This document shows, one piece after another, positions 1-8,999 of a stretch of DNA of 60,952 bases. This stretch comes from Janthinobacterium lividum. Lineage in GTDB: Bacteria; Pseudomonadota; Gammaproteobacteria; Burkholderiales; Burkholderiaceae_D. The stretch lies in assembly GCF_011601275.1 (NCBI RefSeq), contig NZ_JAAOLY010000026.1, positions 1-60,952 on the forward strand, given 5' to 3'. The number at the start of each line of letters is the position of its first letter. Within the stretch, counting starts at the first letter, position 1. The notes under the pieces are model-generated. The model was given only the letters and a program-made list of their open reading frames with translations. It did no database searches and had not been told where the DNA came from. A program made the position numbers and the translations under genes.

Positions 1-1
1 G

Positions 2-1624
2 ACCATGTATGCCTGGCGCGACCAGGCCAACTACAAGCCGGTGTTTGGCGCGCGCGAAAAAGTGGCCGTGACGGACATGATGGCGACCCTCGACGCCGAG
101 CACATCCCCTACCGCTTACATCCGGACAGCGGCCAGGTGCTGGTGCCCGACGCCATGCTGGGCAAGGTGCGCATGCTGCTCGCCTCGAAAGGCGTGACGG
201 CGCAGCTGCCGGCCGGCCTGGAGCTGATGGACAAGAATGACCCGCTGGGCGTCTCCCAATTCGTGCAGGACGTGCGCTTCCGCCGCGGCCTGGAAGGCGA
301 ACTTGCGCAAAGCATCATGACGATGGACGCGATCGCTTCGGCGCGTGTCCATCTGTCGATTGCCAAGTCGACCTCGTTTGTCGCCAGCGACGGCGACAAG
401 TCGTCGGCTTCCGTCGTGGTGGCACTGAAACCGGGCCGCACCCTGGCGCCGGAACAGATCGCCGCCGTCATCAACATGGTGGCCGGCAGCGTCGCCAGCC
501 TGGCGCCCACGCGCGTGAGCCTGGTCGACCAGGGCGGCAACCTGCTGTCCGCGCACATCGACCTGACGGACGGCTTCGACGCTTCGGCCGCCGGCAATGA
601 AGGCGCGAAACGCTTCCAGGATGAAATCCGCCACAACGTCATGGGCTTGCTGGGTCCCGTCATCGGCGAAGACAACTTCAAGCTCAGCGTGACGGCCGCC
701 GTGAACAACGACCGCGTCGACGAAACGCTGGAAAAATACGGCGAAGCCCCGAAAGTAACGAGCGAGGCGATGCGCGAAGAGCAGGAACGCAACCGCACCG
801 TGGCCGGCATCCCCGGCAGCCTGTCGAACCGTCCGCCAGCAGCCGCCGTGCCGGCACCGGCCGACGCCGCCGGCGCAGCCCCTGCCGATGGCGCGCCGAA
901 GCCGTCCGACGATGGCACGGCCCGCAAGAACGCCACCACGCGCCAGTACGCCTACGACCGCAGCATCACGCAGATCAAGCGCAGCCGTGGCCGCCTGGAA
1001 AAACTCAGTGTGGCCGTCGTCCTCAACAGCGCCGCCGCACCGAATCCGAAAACGGGCTGGACCCCTGCCGAACTGGGCAATATCGAAAAAATGCTGCGCA
1101 GCGGCCTGGGCATCAACGCCCAGCGCGGCGACAGCCTGAGCCTGACGGCGCTGGCCTTCCCCGCCAAGCCGCCTGTGGCGCAGTGGTGGGAAGAGCGCGA
1201 TACCGTCGTCGACTTCAGCGGCTGGCTGCTGTACGCCCTGGGCGCCGTGCTCGGCTACTTCCTGATCCTGCGTCCGCTGCTGCGCCTGCTGACCTCGCGC
1301 CTGGCGCCGCCGCCACTGAAGCAGCTCGATCCAGCCCTGGCACTGGGCGGCAGCAACGCCGCCGCCGGCGCCAATGGCGCCGCCGCTGCCGGCGCGCCGG
1401 CCTTGGGCGTGAACGGCAGCCCGCTGGCGCTCGAAGGCGAAGCGGCCGCGCCTGGCAACATGCCGGTCGTGCCGCTGCTGGAAAACTATGATTTGCCGCC
1501 GCCAGGCTCGGCGGTCGACGTGATGGTCGACCACCTGAAAGTACTGGCGGAAAAAGAACCCGAGCGTGTCGCCGAAGTCGTCAAACAATGGATGCAGAAA
1601 AATGGCCGAACTCAACAACAATAA
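2..1624 (+). CDS. fliF: FliF, flagellar MS-ring protein (5' end cut by window)
   Basis: Forms the MS ring in the inner membrane, the base on which C ring, export gate and rod are built. The frame is open from the first bases; the N-terminus with the first membrane helix is missing (roughly 30-50 residues by comparison with a family length near 550-580). Visible are the ring-building domains with ISQFVQDVRFRRGLEGELA-like sequence near residue 80, an Ala/Pro-rich periplasmic loop around 275-305, the second membrane helix near 400-420 (WLLYALGAVLGYFLIL) and a C-terminal acidic FliG-binding tail. The ATG at position 5 is internal, not the true start. fliG starts inside its last 23 bases. Confidence 0.95.
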   Translation, partial: TMYAWRDQANYKPVFGAREKVAVTDMMATLDAEHIPYRLHPDSGQVLVPDAMLGKVRMLLASKGVTAQLPAGLELMDKNDPLGVSQFVQDVRFRRGLEGELAQSIMTMDAIASARVHLSIAKSTSFVASDGDKSSASVVVALKPGRTLAPEQIAAVINMVAGSVASLAPTRVSLVDQGGNLLSAHIDLTDGFDASAAGNEGAKRFQDEIRHNVMGLLGPVIGEDNFKLSVTAAVNNDRVDETLEKYGEAPKVTSEAMREEQERNRTVAGIPGSLSNRPPAAAVPAPADAAGAAPADGAPKPSDDGTARKNATTRQYAYDRSITQIKRSRGRLEKLSVAVVLNSAAAPNPKTGWTPAELGNIEKMLRSGLGINAQRGDSLSLTALAFPAKPPVAQWWEERDTVVDFSGWLLYALGAVLGYFLILRPLLRLLTSRLAPPPLKQLDPALALGGSNAAAGANGAAAAGAPALGVNGSPLALEGEAAAPGNMPVVPLLENYDLPPPGSAVDVMVDHLKVLAEKEPERVAEVVKQWMQKNGRTQQQ

Positions 1625-2642
1625 TCCCTCCGACGGCGCCGAATACGAAAGCGTCAGCCTGAATCCCGTGGAACAGGCCGCCATCGTACTGCTGAGCATC
1701 GGCGAAGAACAGGCGGCCAACGTGCTGCGCTGCCTGTCGCGTGAAGAATTGCTGGAAGTCACGCAAGTGATGTCGCGCATGAGCGGCATCAAGGTCGAAT
1801 CCGTGAAAACGGCCATGCAGACCTTCTTCGACGACTACCGCCAGCAAAGCGGCGTGCACGGCGCCTCGCGCAGCTACCTGAAGCGCTCGCTGGACATGGC
1901 GCTGGGCAGCGATATCGCGAATAGCGTGCTGAACAACATTTATGGCGACGCGATCCGTCCAAAAATGGCGCGCCTGCAGTGGGCCTCGCCAAAATGGCTG
2001 GCCGAATACATCGTCAACGAGCACGTGCAGATGCAAGCCGTGTTCCTGGCCTTCCTGCCGCCCGCGCTGGCTGGCCAGATCCTCGACGCCCTGCCCGCCG
2101 AAGGCCGCGACCTGGTCTTGCTGAACCTGGCGCGCCTGGACGAGATCGACCGCGACCTGCTGGTCGAGCTTGACGAACTGGTGGGCCGCTGCCTGGGCAC
2201 GCTCGACACGCAAAGCACCAGCGTGGAAGGCATCCGCCAGGCCGCCGAGATTCTCAACCGCATGCCGGGCAACCGCGCCGCGCTGGTCGAACTGCTGCGC
2301 GCGCACGACCCGGACGTCGTCTCGGAAATCGAACTGAGCATGTACGACTTCCTGATCCTGGCCACGCAGAGCGATGTCACGCTCACGCGCATCCTGGAAG
2401 ACGTGCCGATGGAACAGTGGGCCATCGCCCTCAAGGGCGCGGAACCGGCTATCCGCGACGCCGTGCTGAAAACCATGCCGCGCCGCCAGGCGCAGAGCTT
2501 CGAAGACATGATGCGCCGCTCCGGCCCCGTGCCGCTGTCGCGCATCGAACAGACGCGCCAGGAAATCATGGCCACCGTCAAGGGCCTCGCCGATGCGGGC
2601 GAGATCGAAGTGCAACTGTTTGCTGAAGCGGTGATCGAATGA
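1602..2642 (+). CDS. fliG: FliG, flagellar motor switch / C-ring protein
   Basis: Rotor protein that links the MS ring (FliF) to the C ring and interacts with the stator; 346 residues. I chose the ATG at 1602 because it gives the MAELNNNN N-terminus and overlaps fliF, as is usual. The N-domain (LNPVEQAAIVLLSIGEEQAA) and C-domain (ALKGAE, then PVPLSRIEQTRQEI) are clear. Two family signatures diverge. The middle-domain EHPQ motif reads EHVQ. In the C-terminal torque helix, the stretch after MYDF reads LILATQSDVTLTRIL, with few of the acidic residues of well-studied FliG proteins. This suits a motor paired with its own dedicated stator (motA/motB at 9797-11699). Confidence 0.95.
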   Translation: MAELNNNNPSDGAEYESVSLNPVEQAAIVLLSIGEEQAANVLRCLSREELLEVTQVMSRMSGIKVESVKTAMQTFFDDYRQQSGVHGASRSYLKRSLDMALGSDIANSVLNNIYGDAIRPKMARLQWASPKWLAEYIVNEHVQMQAVFLAFLPPALAGQILDALPAEGRDLVLLNLARLDEIDRDLLVELDELVGRCLGTLDTQSTSVEGIRQAAEILNRMPGNRAALVELLRAHDPDVVSEIELSMYDFLILATQSDVTLTRILEDVPMEQWAIALKGAEPAIRDAVLKTMPRRQAQSFEDMMRRSGPVPLSRIEQTRQEIMATVKGLADAGEIEVQLFAEAVIE

Positions 2643-3328
2643 AACACTTCCGCTCGTATCGTTTCCCGCCCCTGTCGCAATTCATCGCCGCCGGCCAGCG
2701 TGCCTCCAACGAGGACACGGATGGCCAGTGGCAGGCGTCCGTCTCGGAAGGCTTCGAGCAGGGCCAGCGCGACGGCTACGAAGTGGGCCTGGTGCAAGGC
2801 CAGCAGGATGGCTACGACACCGGACGCAACGATGGCATGGCGCAGGGCCGCGAAGAAGGCCGCAATGAAACCCTGGTGGCGCTGGACCGCCTGGCCCGCC
2901 CCGTCGACGCCATCTTGCGCGACCTGAAAAAAGTGCGCGCCGATTACCGCGAAGCGCAGCGCAAGGAAGTGGTCGACCTGGTGGCCAAGGTGGCGCGCCA
3001 GGTGATCCGTGCGGAACTGGCGCTGCAGCCGGTGCAATTGCTGGCCCTGGTCGACGAGACCCTGGCCTCGATGCCGCCCACGCGCGAGGAAATCGACGTC
3101 TTCCTCAATCCGGAAGAATTGAAACGCATCAGCGAACTCGATCCGAAGCGCGCCAAGCGCTGGAACCTGATCGCCGACGCGCGCCTCGACGCGGGCGAAT
3201 GCCGCATCAAGGCGGGCGACAATGAGGTCGACGCGGGCTGCCATCAGCGCCTGTCGGCCTGCATGGAACAGGTCAGCAGCCACCTGGCGCTGGCCGCCGA
3301 ACACGCGGATCAGGGCGCGCCTGCATGA
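2639..3328 (+). CDS. fliH: FliH, flagellar export ATPase regulator
   Basis: Peripheral stalk-like protein that binds and restrains the export ATPase FliI; 229 residues, cytoplasmic. The N-terminal part contains Gly/Gln-rich heptad-like repeats (EGFEQGQRDGYEVGLVQG, then GQQDGYDTGRNDG), the GxxxG segment typical of FliH. The C-terminal half (VARQVIRAELALQPVQLLALVDETL onward) matches the V-ATPase E-subunit-like fold. Its ATG overlaps the fliG stop by four bases (ATGA), and its own stop overlaps the fliI start in the same way, so coupled translation of fliG-fliH-fliI is likely. Confidence 0.9.
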   Translation: MKHFRSYRFPPLSQFIAAGQRASNEDTDGQWQASVSEGFEQGQRDGYEVGLVQGQQDGYDTGRNDGMAQGREEGRNETLVALDRLARPVDAILRDLKKVRADYREAQRKEVVDLVAKVARQVIRAELALQPVQLLALVDETLASMPPTREEIDVFLNPEELKRISELDPKRAKRWNLIADARLDAGECRIKAGDNEVDAGCHQRLSACMEQVSSHLALAAEHADQGAPA

Positions 3329-4635
3329 TCGCCGACACGCTGCGCAGTTTCGAGATCGGCGATATCCCGGTCGCGACCCCGACCGGCCGCCTGGTCGGCG
3401 CTTCCGGCCTGCTGCTGGAAAGCGCCGGCTGCCGTTTGCACACGGGCCAGCGTTGTCAGATTGAAACTGTGAGCGGCGAGTGGCTCGATGCGCAAGTCGT
3501 CGGTTTCCGCGAAAAACTGTCCTACCTGATGCCCTTCAAGAAAGCGACGGGACTGACCACCGGCGCGCGCGTGCTGCCCCTGCCCGACAAGGCCAGCCTG
3601 CAGATCGGCCCGTCGTGGCTGGGCCGCATGGTGAATGGCCTGGGCGAGCCGATCGACGACCTGGGCCGCCTCGGCGGCGAGCACGTCCTGGAAGTGACGC
3701 CACCGAAGATCAATCCCCTGAAGAAACAACCGGTTGTCGAGCCCCTGGACGTGGGCGTGCGCGCCATCAACAGCATGCTGACCCTGGGCAAGGGCCAGCG
3801 CGTGGGCCTGATGGCCGGTTCCGGCGTGGGCAAGAGCGTGCTGCTGGGCCTGATCACGCGCCAGACGGTGGCCGATGTCGTCGTCGTCGGCCTGATCGGC
3901 GAACGGGGCCGCGAAGTGCGCGAATTCGTGGAAAAGTCGCTCGGCGCCGAAGGTTTGAAGAAGGCCGTACTGGTGATCGCGCCTGCCGATGAATCGCCAT
4001 TGATGCGCATCATGGCCACCGAACTGTGCCACTCGATCGCCGCCCATTACCGCGACCAGGGCAAGCACGTGCTGCTGCTGGTCGATTCGCTGACGCGCTA
4101 TGCGATGGCCTTGCGCGAAGTGGCGCTGGCCCTGGGCGAGCCGCCAGCCACGCGCGGCTATCCGCCGTCGGTCTTCTCGAACTTGCCGCAACTGGTGGAA
4201 AGCGCCGGCAACGGCGCCCACCCGGAAGGCAGCATGAGCGCCATCTACACGGTGCTGGCCGAAGGCGATGACCAGCAGGACCCGGTGGTCGATACGGCGC
4301 GCGCGATTCTCGACGGCCACATCGTGCTCACGCGCGAACTGGCCGAGCGGGGCCACTACCCCGCCATCGACATCGCCGCCTCGATCAGCCGCTGCATGGC
4401 GCAGGTGATCACGCCCACGCACATGCAGGCGTCGCGCGCGCTGAAAGCGTCGATGGCGCGCCATGCGCGCGTGCGCGACCTGATCCCGCTGGGCGCCTAT
4501 GTGCCCGGCGCCGATCCGATCACCGACCGCGCCGTGCAGCTGCACGCGCCCATCGAAGCCTTCCTGTGCCAGGGCACCAAGGAAGAAGCGCCGATGGGAC
4601 CGTGCATCGAACAACTTGAACAGATCATGGCCTAG
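3325..4635 (+). CDS. fliI: FliI, flagellum-specific export ATPase
   Basis: Hexameric ATPase of the flagellar type III export apparatus, related to the F1 beta subunit; 436 residues, normal family length. The Walker A motif GSGVGKS lies at residues 165-171 and the Walker B region HVLLLVDSLTRYA ends with Asp near 254. The catalytic-Glu motif GERGREVREF follows strand 4. The C-terminal domain carries the usual SRCMAQVI sequence. It starts at an ATGA overlap with fliH and is followed after 8 bases by the fliJ start. Confidence 0.97.
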   Translation: MIADTLRSFEIGDIPVATPTGRLVGASGLLLESAGCRLHTGQRCQIETVSGEWLDAQVVGFREKLSYLMPFKKATGLTTGARVLPLPDKASLQIGPSWLGRMVNGLGEPIDDLGRLGGEHVLEVTPPKINPLKKQPVVEPLDVGVRAINSMLTLGKGQRVGLMAGSGVGKSVLLGLITRQTVADVVVVGLIGERGREVREFVEKSLGAEGLKKAVLVIAPADESPLMRIMATELCHSIAAHYRDQGKHVLLLVDSLTRYAMALREVALALGEPPATRGYPPSVFSNLPQLVESAGNGAHPEGSMSAIYTVLAEGDDQQDPVVDTARAILDGHIVLTRELAERGHYPAIDIAASISRCMAQVITPTHMQASRALKASMARHARVRDLIPLGAYVPGADPITDRAVQLHAPIEAFLCQGTKEEAPMGPCIEQLEQIMA

Positions 4636-4643
4636 GAGCATAC

Positions 4644-5081
4644 GTGAGCGACGCGCATACCATCCGCAACCTGACCACCCTGGTCGGCCTGCGCAGCACC
4701 GAAGTGGAACGCCTGCAAGGTGAAATGGCGGCGCAGACGGCCGTGCGCGAGCGCTACCAGAAAAACCTGGAGCGCCTGACGGGCCTGTACACGGATAGCG
4801 GCCCCAGCGGCGCCCTGCCCCTGGCCCTGTCCGTCAACTGCGGCAACTTCAAGCAGGCCGTCATGCAGATGGCCGACCAGCACCGTACCGACTTGCATTT
4901 GCACGAAGCCAACATGGCCGTTTCGCAGCGCGCCCTGAATACGGCCTGGGCCAAGCGCGAGGTGCTGGACCAGGTGCTGACGCAAAAACAAAAGCATGTT
5001 GCAAATGAGCAACACCGAGTCGACGCCAAGCGGCAAGACGAGCTTGCGACGCAATTCTGGTTCCGCGGGCAGGTAAAATGA
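4644..5081 (+). CDS. fliJ: FliJ, flagellar export chaperone/stalk protein
   Basis: Coiled-coil protein that sits in the FliI hexamer like the gamma subunit of F1 and couples ATPase to export gate; 145 residues. The sequence is almost wholly helical with heptads (LRSTEVERLQGEMAAQTAV; QRALNTAWAKREVLDQVL). The start is GTG at 4644, with an AGGAG ribosome site just after the fliI stop. It closes the fliF-J block; an 89-base gap follows before fliD. Assignment rests on position and coiled-coil character more than on sequence identity. Confidence 0.85.
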   Translation: MSDAHTIRNLTTLVGLRSTEVERLQGEMAAQTAVRERYQKNLERLTGLYTDSGPSGALPLALSVNCGNFKQAVMQMADQHRTDLHLHEANMAVSQRALNTAWAKREVLDQVLTQKQKHVANEQHRVDAKRQDELATQFWFRGQVK

Positions 5082-5170
5082 GGTTTGTGTAAGTTTCTTT
5101 CAGGAAAACTTCACGAAACGGGAATGGGGGTCGCCTTGTACCGGTATATCCCTTTATTCAGGAGTCTGGC
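5082..5170 (+). promoter_or_regulatory. Spacer before fliD, possible promoter region
   Basis: This 89-base gap is one of the larger breaks in the fli block. It contains an imperfect inverted repeat, AAGTTTC at 5091-5097 against GAAAACTT at 5104-5111, and a TGG/TTG pair with sigma-54-like spacing near 5126-5141 that lacks the -12 GC. No clear sigma-28 element (TAAA, 15 bases, GCCGATAA) is visible. AGGAG at 5160-5164 is the ribosome site for fliD. A promoter here is only an inference from the gap. Confidence 0.3.
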
Positions 5171-6583
5171 ATGGCAAATGTAATTACCGCACCACGATAC
5201 GATCCGCTGGTCACAGCACAACAACTGGCGACCAAAGCGGTGGCCGCGCAAAAGGCTGCCTTGGCGGCTCAGACGACACTTGCCAGCAATACCTCTAGCG
5301 CGCTGGGTAACCTGAAATCGGCCATCTCGGCATTCCAGCTGGCGATGTCGTCCATGACGTCGAGCAAATCGGTACTGAGCCAGTCCGCCACCTTCAGCAA
5401 TACCGCGTATGGCAGCGGCACGGCCGGCATCAAGGCTGCACCGGGCAGCTACGCCTTCTTTGTCGAACAGCTGGCCACGGCCAGCCAGGCGTCGTATGGC
5501 GGCTTGAGCAGCACCATGCCGGCCAACGGCGGCAACATGACCATCCGCATCGGCGACCCGGCAGCGGCCGTGACCGCCGACAACGCCTTCGACATCGACC
5601 TGAGCGCCGCCAACAAGGATGGCGACGCCTACCTGACGCCGCAGGAAATCGCCGCCGCCATCAATGGCAACAGCAAGAATAATGCGCGCGTCACCGCTTC
5701 CGTCATCAATGTCGGCAACCAGGCGCAACTGGTGCTGACATCGAATCTCACCGGCGTCGCCAATGCCGTCTCGATCGACACCAATAGCGTGACGGATGCG
5801 GCGCTGAAGACAACGCTGCAGAGCGACATGAAAACCCTCGTGGCGCCCAAGGATGCCATCGTCTGGCTGGGCGCCCAGGGCACGGGCACCAAAATTACCC
5901 AGGCGTCGAATACCTTCACCAACGTGCCCGACGTGAAAATGACGTTCACCAAGGCCATGACGGCTGGCGAAAGCCCGGTTACCGTCACCGTCGGCACCGA
6001 CAGTGCCGGCACCATTGCCAATGTGCAAGCGTTCGTCGACGCCTACAACAAGCTGAAAAGCGTGATGGATGGCCTGGCCAGTCCCGGCAATCCGGAGAAA
6101 GGTATCGCTGCCGGCATTTTTGCGCACGACTCCGGCCTGAACGCCCTGCGCTCGAGCATGGGCGATGCCTTGCGCCTGAACGTCGACGGCGTGTCGCTGG
6201 TGGCGTATGGCATTACCGCCCAGCGCGACGGCACGATCAGCCTGAATACGGCCAAGCTGACGGCCAAGCTGGCCGACAACCCTGCCGGCCTGGACAAACT
6301 GTTCGGCAACAACAGCCTGTCGGCCCCGGCCGGCGTGCTCGGCGGCCTGGACAAGGTGCTGGGACAGTGGAGCAATGTCACCAAAGGCCAGATCACCCAA
6401 CGCCTGGCGGCGACGGACAAGTTGCAGAAAAGCCTGGCCCAGAGCAGCGAACGCCTGACGAACCAGTACAACACGGCTTACAGCCGCTTCCTGGACCAGT
6501 ATTCGCGCCTGCAGGTATTGCAAGAGCAAATGACGCGCAATTCCGACATGTTCGATGCCATGTTTAATGACAGTAAATCCTAA
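5171..6583 (+). CDS. fliD: FliD, flagellar filament cap (HAP2; LafB-like)
   Basis: Cap protein that folds flagellin at the filament tip and is exported by the flagellar pathway; 470 residues. The N-terminal domain begins ITAPRYDPLVTAQQLA with a helical heptad region. A second conserved part with strands such as SYAFFVEQLATASQAS matches the FliD N-domain. The C-terminal domain ends in coiled coil (QMTRNSDMFDAMFNDSKS). There is no signal peptide, as expected. It heads the fliD-S-T-K-L-A-motA-motB block, which matches lafB-C-D-E-F-S-T-U of lateral flagella. Confidence 0.93.
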   Translation: MANVITAPRYDPLVTAQQLATKAVAAQKAALAAQTTLASNTSSALGNLKSAISAFQLAMSSMTSSKSVLSQSATFSNTAYGSGTAGIKAAPGSYAFFVEQLATASQASYGGLSSTMPANGGNMTIRIGDPAAAVTADNAFDIDLSAANKDGDAYLTPQEIAAAINGNSKNNARVTASVINVGNQAQLVLTSNLTGVANAVSIDTNSVTDAALKTTLQSDMKTLVAPKDAIVWLGAQGTGTKITQASNTFTNVPDVKMTFTKAMTAGESPVTVTVGTDSAGTIANVQAFVDAYNKLKSVMDGLASPGNPEKGIAAGIFAHDSGLNALRSSMGDALRLNVDGVSLVAYGITAQRDGTISLNTAKLTAKLADNPAGLDKLFGNNSLSAPAGVLGGLDKVLGQWSNVTKGQITQRLAATDKLQKSLAQSSERLTNQYNTAYSRFLDQYSRLQVLQEQMTRNSDMFDAMFNDSKS

Positions 6584-6633
6584 GGCGGACGTGCCTGCCG
6601 CGCCGCCACAGTTAACATAGCGAGAAGATAATA

Positions 6634-7023
6634 ATGTTGAACAATGAAGCTTACGGCAGTTACCACGCCGTCAACCTGGACTCCCAGACCGCCCGCGCCA
6701 CACCGGTCGAACTGGTACTGGTGCTGACGGACGGCCTGCTGGAAGAACTGGCGCGCGCGCGCGGGCACATCGTGGGCAAGCGCTACGAGCAAAAGGCGAT
6801 CAGCCTGGACAAGTGCACGCAAATCATCAACGGTTTGTCGAGCTCGCTCGATTTCGACAATGGCGGCGAAGTAGTCGTCAACCTGGCGCGCCTGTACGAC
6901 TATTGCGTGGCGCGCCTGTACACGGCCGGCATCAAGCTCGACCCTACCCTGATCGACGAAGTGACGACCTTGATGACAACCATCAAGCGCGGCTGGGTGG
7001 GCGTCCAGGCCAACAATGCCTAG
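6634..7023 (+). CDS. fliS: FliS, flagellin export chaperone (LafC-like)
   Basis: Small cytoplasmic helical-bundle chaperone that binds the flagellin C-terminus and prevents polymerisation before export; 129 residues. The pattern TPVELVLVLTDGLLEELARARGH near residues 20-45 and the helix KCTQIINGLSSSLDF are characteristic. It lies 50 bases after fliD, and its end overlaps the fliT start by 8 bases. Its client flagellin gene is not in the window. Confidence 0.92.
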   Translation: MLNNEAYGSYHAVNLDSQTARATPVELVLVLTDGLLEELARARGHIVGKRYEQKAISLDKCTQIINGLSSSLDFDNGGEVVVNLARLYDYCVARLYTAGIKLDPTLIDEVTTLMTTIKRGWVGVQANNA

Positions 7024-7333
7024 GCGCGCCGCGCTGCAGCAGCTGAGCCGGCAATTAAGCGCGGCGCTTGCGCAGCCGGACTGGGCGGCGATGGAACAAC
7101 TGTCGGCCAGCCTGGCGAAAAACATCCCGTTGCTGGCCGAACGGGGCGCATGGAATGCGCAGGAACAAACAGAATTGTTGCATTTGCGCAAAATTCACGC
7201 GCAAGCGGTTAAAATTTGCTCTGAGGAAAAAGAACGCCTGGGTCAACACCTGGGTGCATTACAGGCAAATAAGGAAGGTTGGGTCGCCTACGCCGCGCTC
7301 GGCGAATACGACTCGGACGGGAATCAAGCATGA
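7016..7333 (+). CDS. fliT: FliT-like flagellar chaperone (LafD-like)
   Basis: A 105-residue, probably all-helical protein in the position where FliT/LafD lies, between fliS and fliK. FliT-type proteins chaperone FliD and can modulate flagellar regulators. Sequence conservation in this family is low, so the call leans on position, size and predicted helices (two long amphipathic helices around 10-75). The start at 7016 overlaps the fliS stop and its own stop overlaps the fliK ATG, so it is part of a coupled chain. Confidence 0.75.
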   Translation: MPRRAALQQLSRQLSAALAQPDWAAMEQLSASLAKNIPLLAERGAWNAQEQTELLHLRKIHAQAVKICSEEKERLGQHLGALQANKEGWVAYAALGEYDSDGNQA

Positions 7334-8490
7334 TCATGAACTTCAACACGGCGCCGGCCGCTCCGGCACGGGCGGCTTCGGCAGCACCTGCACCAGCAGC
7401 GGCGCCAGCGCAGCCACAGGCCGCCGCTTTGCCCGGCACGCCCGGCTATGGCAGCAATGGCGCCGCCCCTTCCGCCCTGCCCCTGTTTGCGCAGGTGCTC
7501 GATGTGACGGGCGTGGAGACGGCCGACGCCGGCACGCCTGCGTCCGCGCCCGCGCCCGCCAAGGATGGCGATAGCGACAGCCAGGCCGACAGCAGCCTGC
7601 CAGCCATGGTCGCCCCCGTCATCGGCTTGCCGGTGACGATGCTGCCGCCAACGGATGCGGCCGCGGCCGAAGCGCGCGCCGCCGCCCAGGCGCAAACACA
7701 GACATCAGTGCAGGCGAACGTGGCGCAAGCCAACCCGGCACTCAACATCAGCCTGCATCCAGCGGCAATCACCATCACGGCACAGGGAACGGCGCAACCG
7801 GCAAGCCGCGATACGCGCGAACCGCTGGCCGCCGCCAACCCGGCCGCGCCCGCCAAGGGCAGCGCGCCGGCACAGCCGTTCGAATCGCTGCTGCAGCAAG
7901 GCGCGCCGGCAACAGCCGTCGCCGCCCCTGCTGCCGCGCGCGAAGGCGAACGCAGCGCCGCGACGCCGGCCCCAGCCACGCCCAATCCGGGTTTGACGGG
8001 CGCCATCGGCAATACGGCTGCGGCGGCGCCATCCGGCGACACCATCAAGCTCAACGGCCCTGCCCAGCAATGGCAGGAACCGCTGCGCGAAGCGCTGGGC
8101 GAACGCCTGCAGACGCAGATCGGCCGCAACAGCGAACACGCGACGATCCGCCTCGACCCGCCCATGCTGGGCCGCATTGAAATTTCCATCCGCCATACGG
8201 CCGGCGCGCTGCAAGTGAACGTCACGGCGTCGAACTCGGAAGTGTTGCGCCAGTTGCAAGGCATCGGCGAGAACATGCGCAGCGACCTGGCGCAGCGCCA
8301 GTACACCGAGGTCGCCGTCAATATCAGTGCCACCCCGCGCAGCCCCGCCGCCCAGGCGTTTGCCGAAGGCGATGCGCGCGGCCAGCGTCAACCGGGCCGC
8401 CAGCACGATGATGCCGAACCGGGCCGTGCCTTGTCCGATGGCAGCACTGCCAGTACCACTTACGCCATGCACGAGCGAGAGAGCGCCTGA
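7330..8490 (+). CDS. fliK: FliK, hook-length control protein (LafE-like)
   Basis: Secreted ruler that ends hook growth and switches export specificity to filament proteins; 386 residues from the ATG at 7330, which overlaps the fliT stop (ATGA). The first two thirds are low-complexity Ala/Pro-rich sequence, as in most FliK proteins. The C-terminal domain (about residues 235-345) holds the conserved core ATIRLDPPMLGRIEISIRH and the FlhB-interaction region with LQVNVTASNSEVLRQLQ. The stop overlaps the fliL start (TGATG). Confidence 0.92.
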   Translation: MIMNFNTAPAAPARAASAAPAPAAAPAQPQAAALPGTPGYGSNGAAPSALPLFAQVLDVTGVETADAGTPASAPAPAKDGDSDSQADSSLPAMVAPVIGLPVTMLPPTDAAAAEARAAAQAQTQTSVQANVAQANPALNISLHPAAITITAQGTAQPASRDTREPLAAANPAAPAKGSAPAQPFESLLQQGAPATAVAAPAAAREGERSAATPAPATPNPGLTGAIGNTAAAAPSGDTIKLNGPAQQWQEPLREALGERLQTQIGRNSEHATIRLDPPMLGRIEISIRHTAGALQVNVTASNSEVLRQLQGIGENMRSDLAQRQYTEVAVNISATPRSPAAQAFAEGDARGQRQPGRQHDDAEPGRALSDGSTASTTYAMHERESA

Positions 8491-8966
8491 TGAATACGAA
8501 AATGAAACTGATCGCCGGCTTTGTCGCCGTGGCGGTGCTGGCCGCCGGCGCGGCTGGCGGCGCCATGTGGTATTTGGCCAAGCCGGTCGCAGGCCATGCC
8601 GATGTCGCCGAAGCAAAAGCCCCGCCGCCGCCCGCCACGGGCAAGAAGGCGCGCAAGTTCCTCACGCTCGACAAGGTCATCGTGATGCTGCGCCGCGGCC
8701 CTGGCGATGGCGAAACACATTACCTGTCGGCCGACCTGGTGATCGCCACCACCGAGGAAAAAGAAAAGCTGACCAAGGACCACTTGCCGCTGATGCGGTC
8801 GATCGCCGTCAGCACCCTGTCGAGCTTTCCGCTGGACAAGGCGCAGACAATGACCGTGGAACAGTATGCCGAGCAGATCAACAAGGCCTTCAACGTCAGC
8901 TACGAGCGCGAACAGATGGAAAAACCGTTCACCGAAGTCATGGTCGGCAAGCTGATCATTGAATAA
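8490..8966 (+). CDS. fliL: FliL, flagellar basal-body associated membrane protein (LafF-like)
   Basis: Single-span inner-membrane protein that surrounds the stator and supports torque; 158 residues. One membrane helix at about residues 5-27 (LIAGFVAVAVLAAGAAGGAMW) is followed by a periplasmic domain with FLTLDKVIVMLRR and the C-terminal VMVGKLIIE. In primary flagellar clusters fliM, fliN and the export genes normally follow fliL; here a sigma factor gene follows after 33 bases, which is the lateral-type order. Confidence 0.9.
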   Translation: MNTKMKLIAGFVAVAVLAAGAAGGAMWYLAKPVAGHADVAEAKAPPPPATGKKARKFLTLDKVIVMLRRGPGDGETHYLSADLVIATTEEKEKLTKDHLPLMRSIAVSTLSSFPLDKAQTMTVEQYAEQINKAFNVSYEREQMEKPFTEVMVGKLIIE

Positions 8967-8999
8967 GCCAACACGCCAGCCGACCTAGTGGGAGATCCC

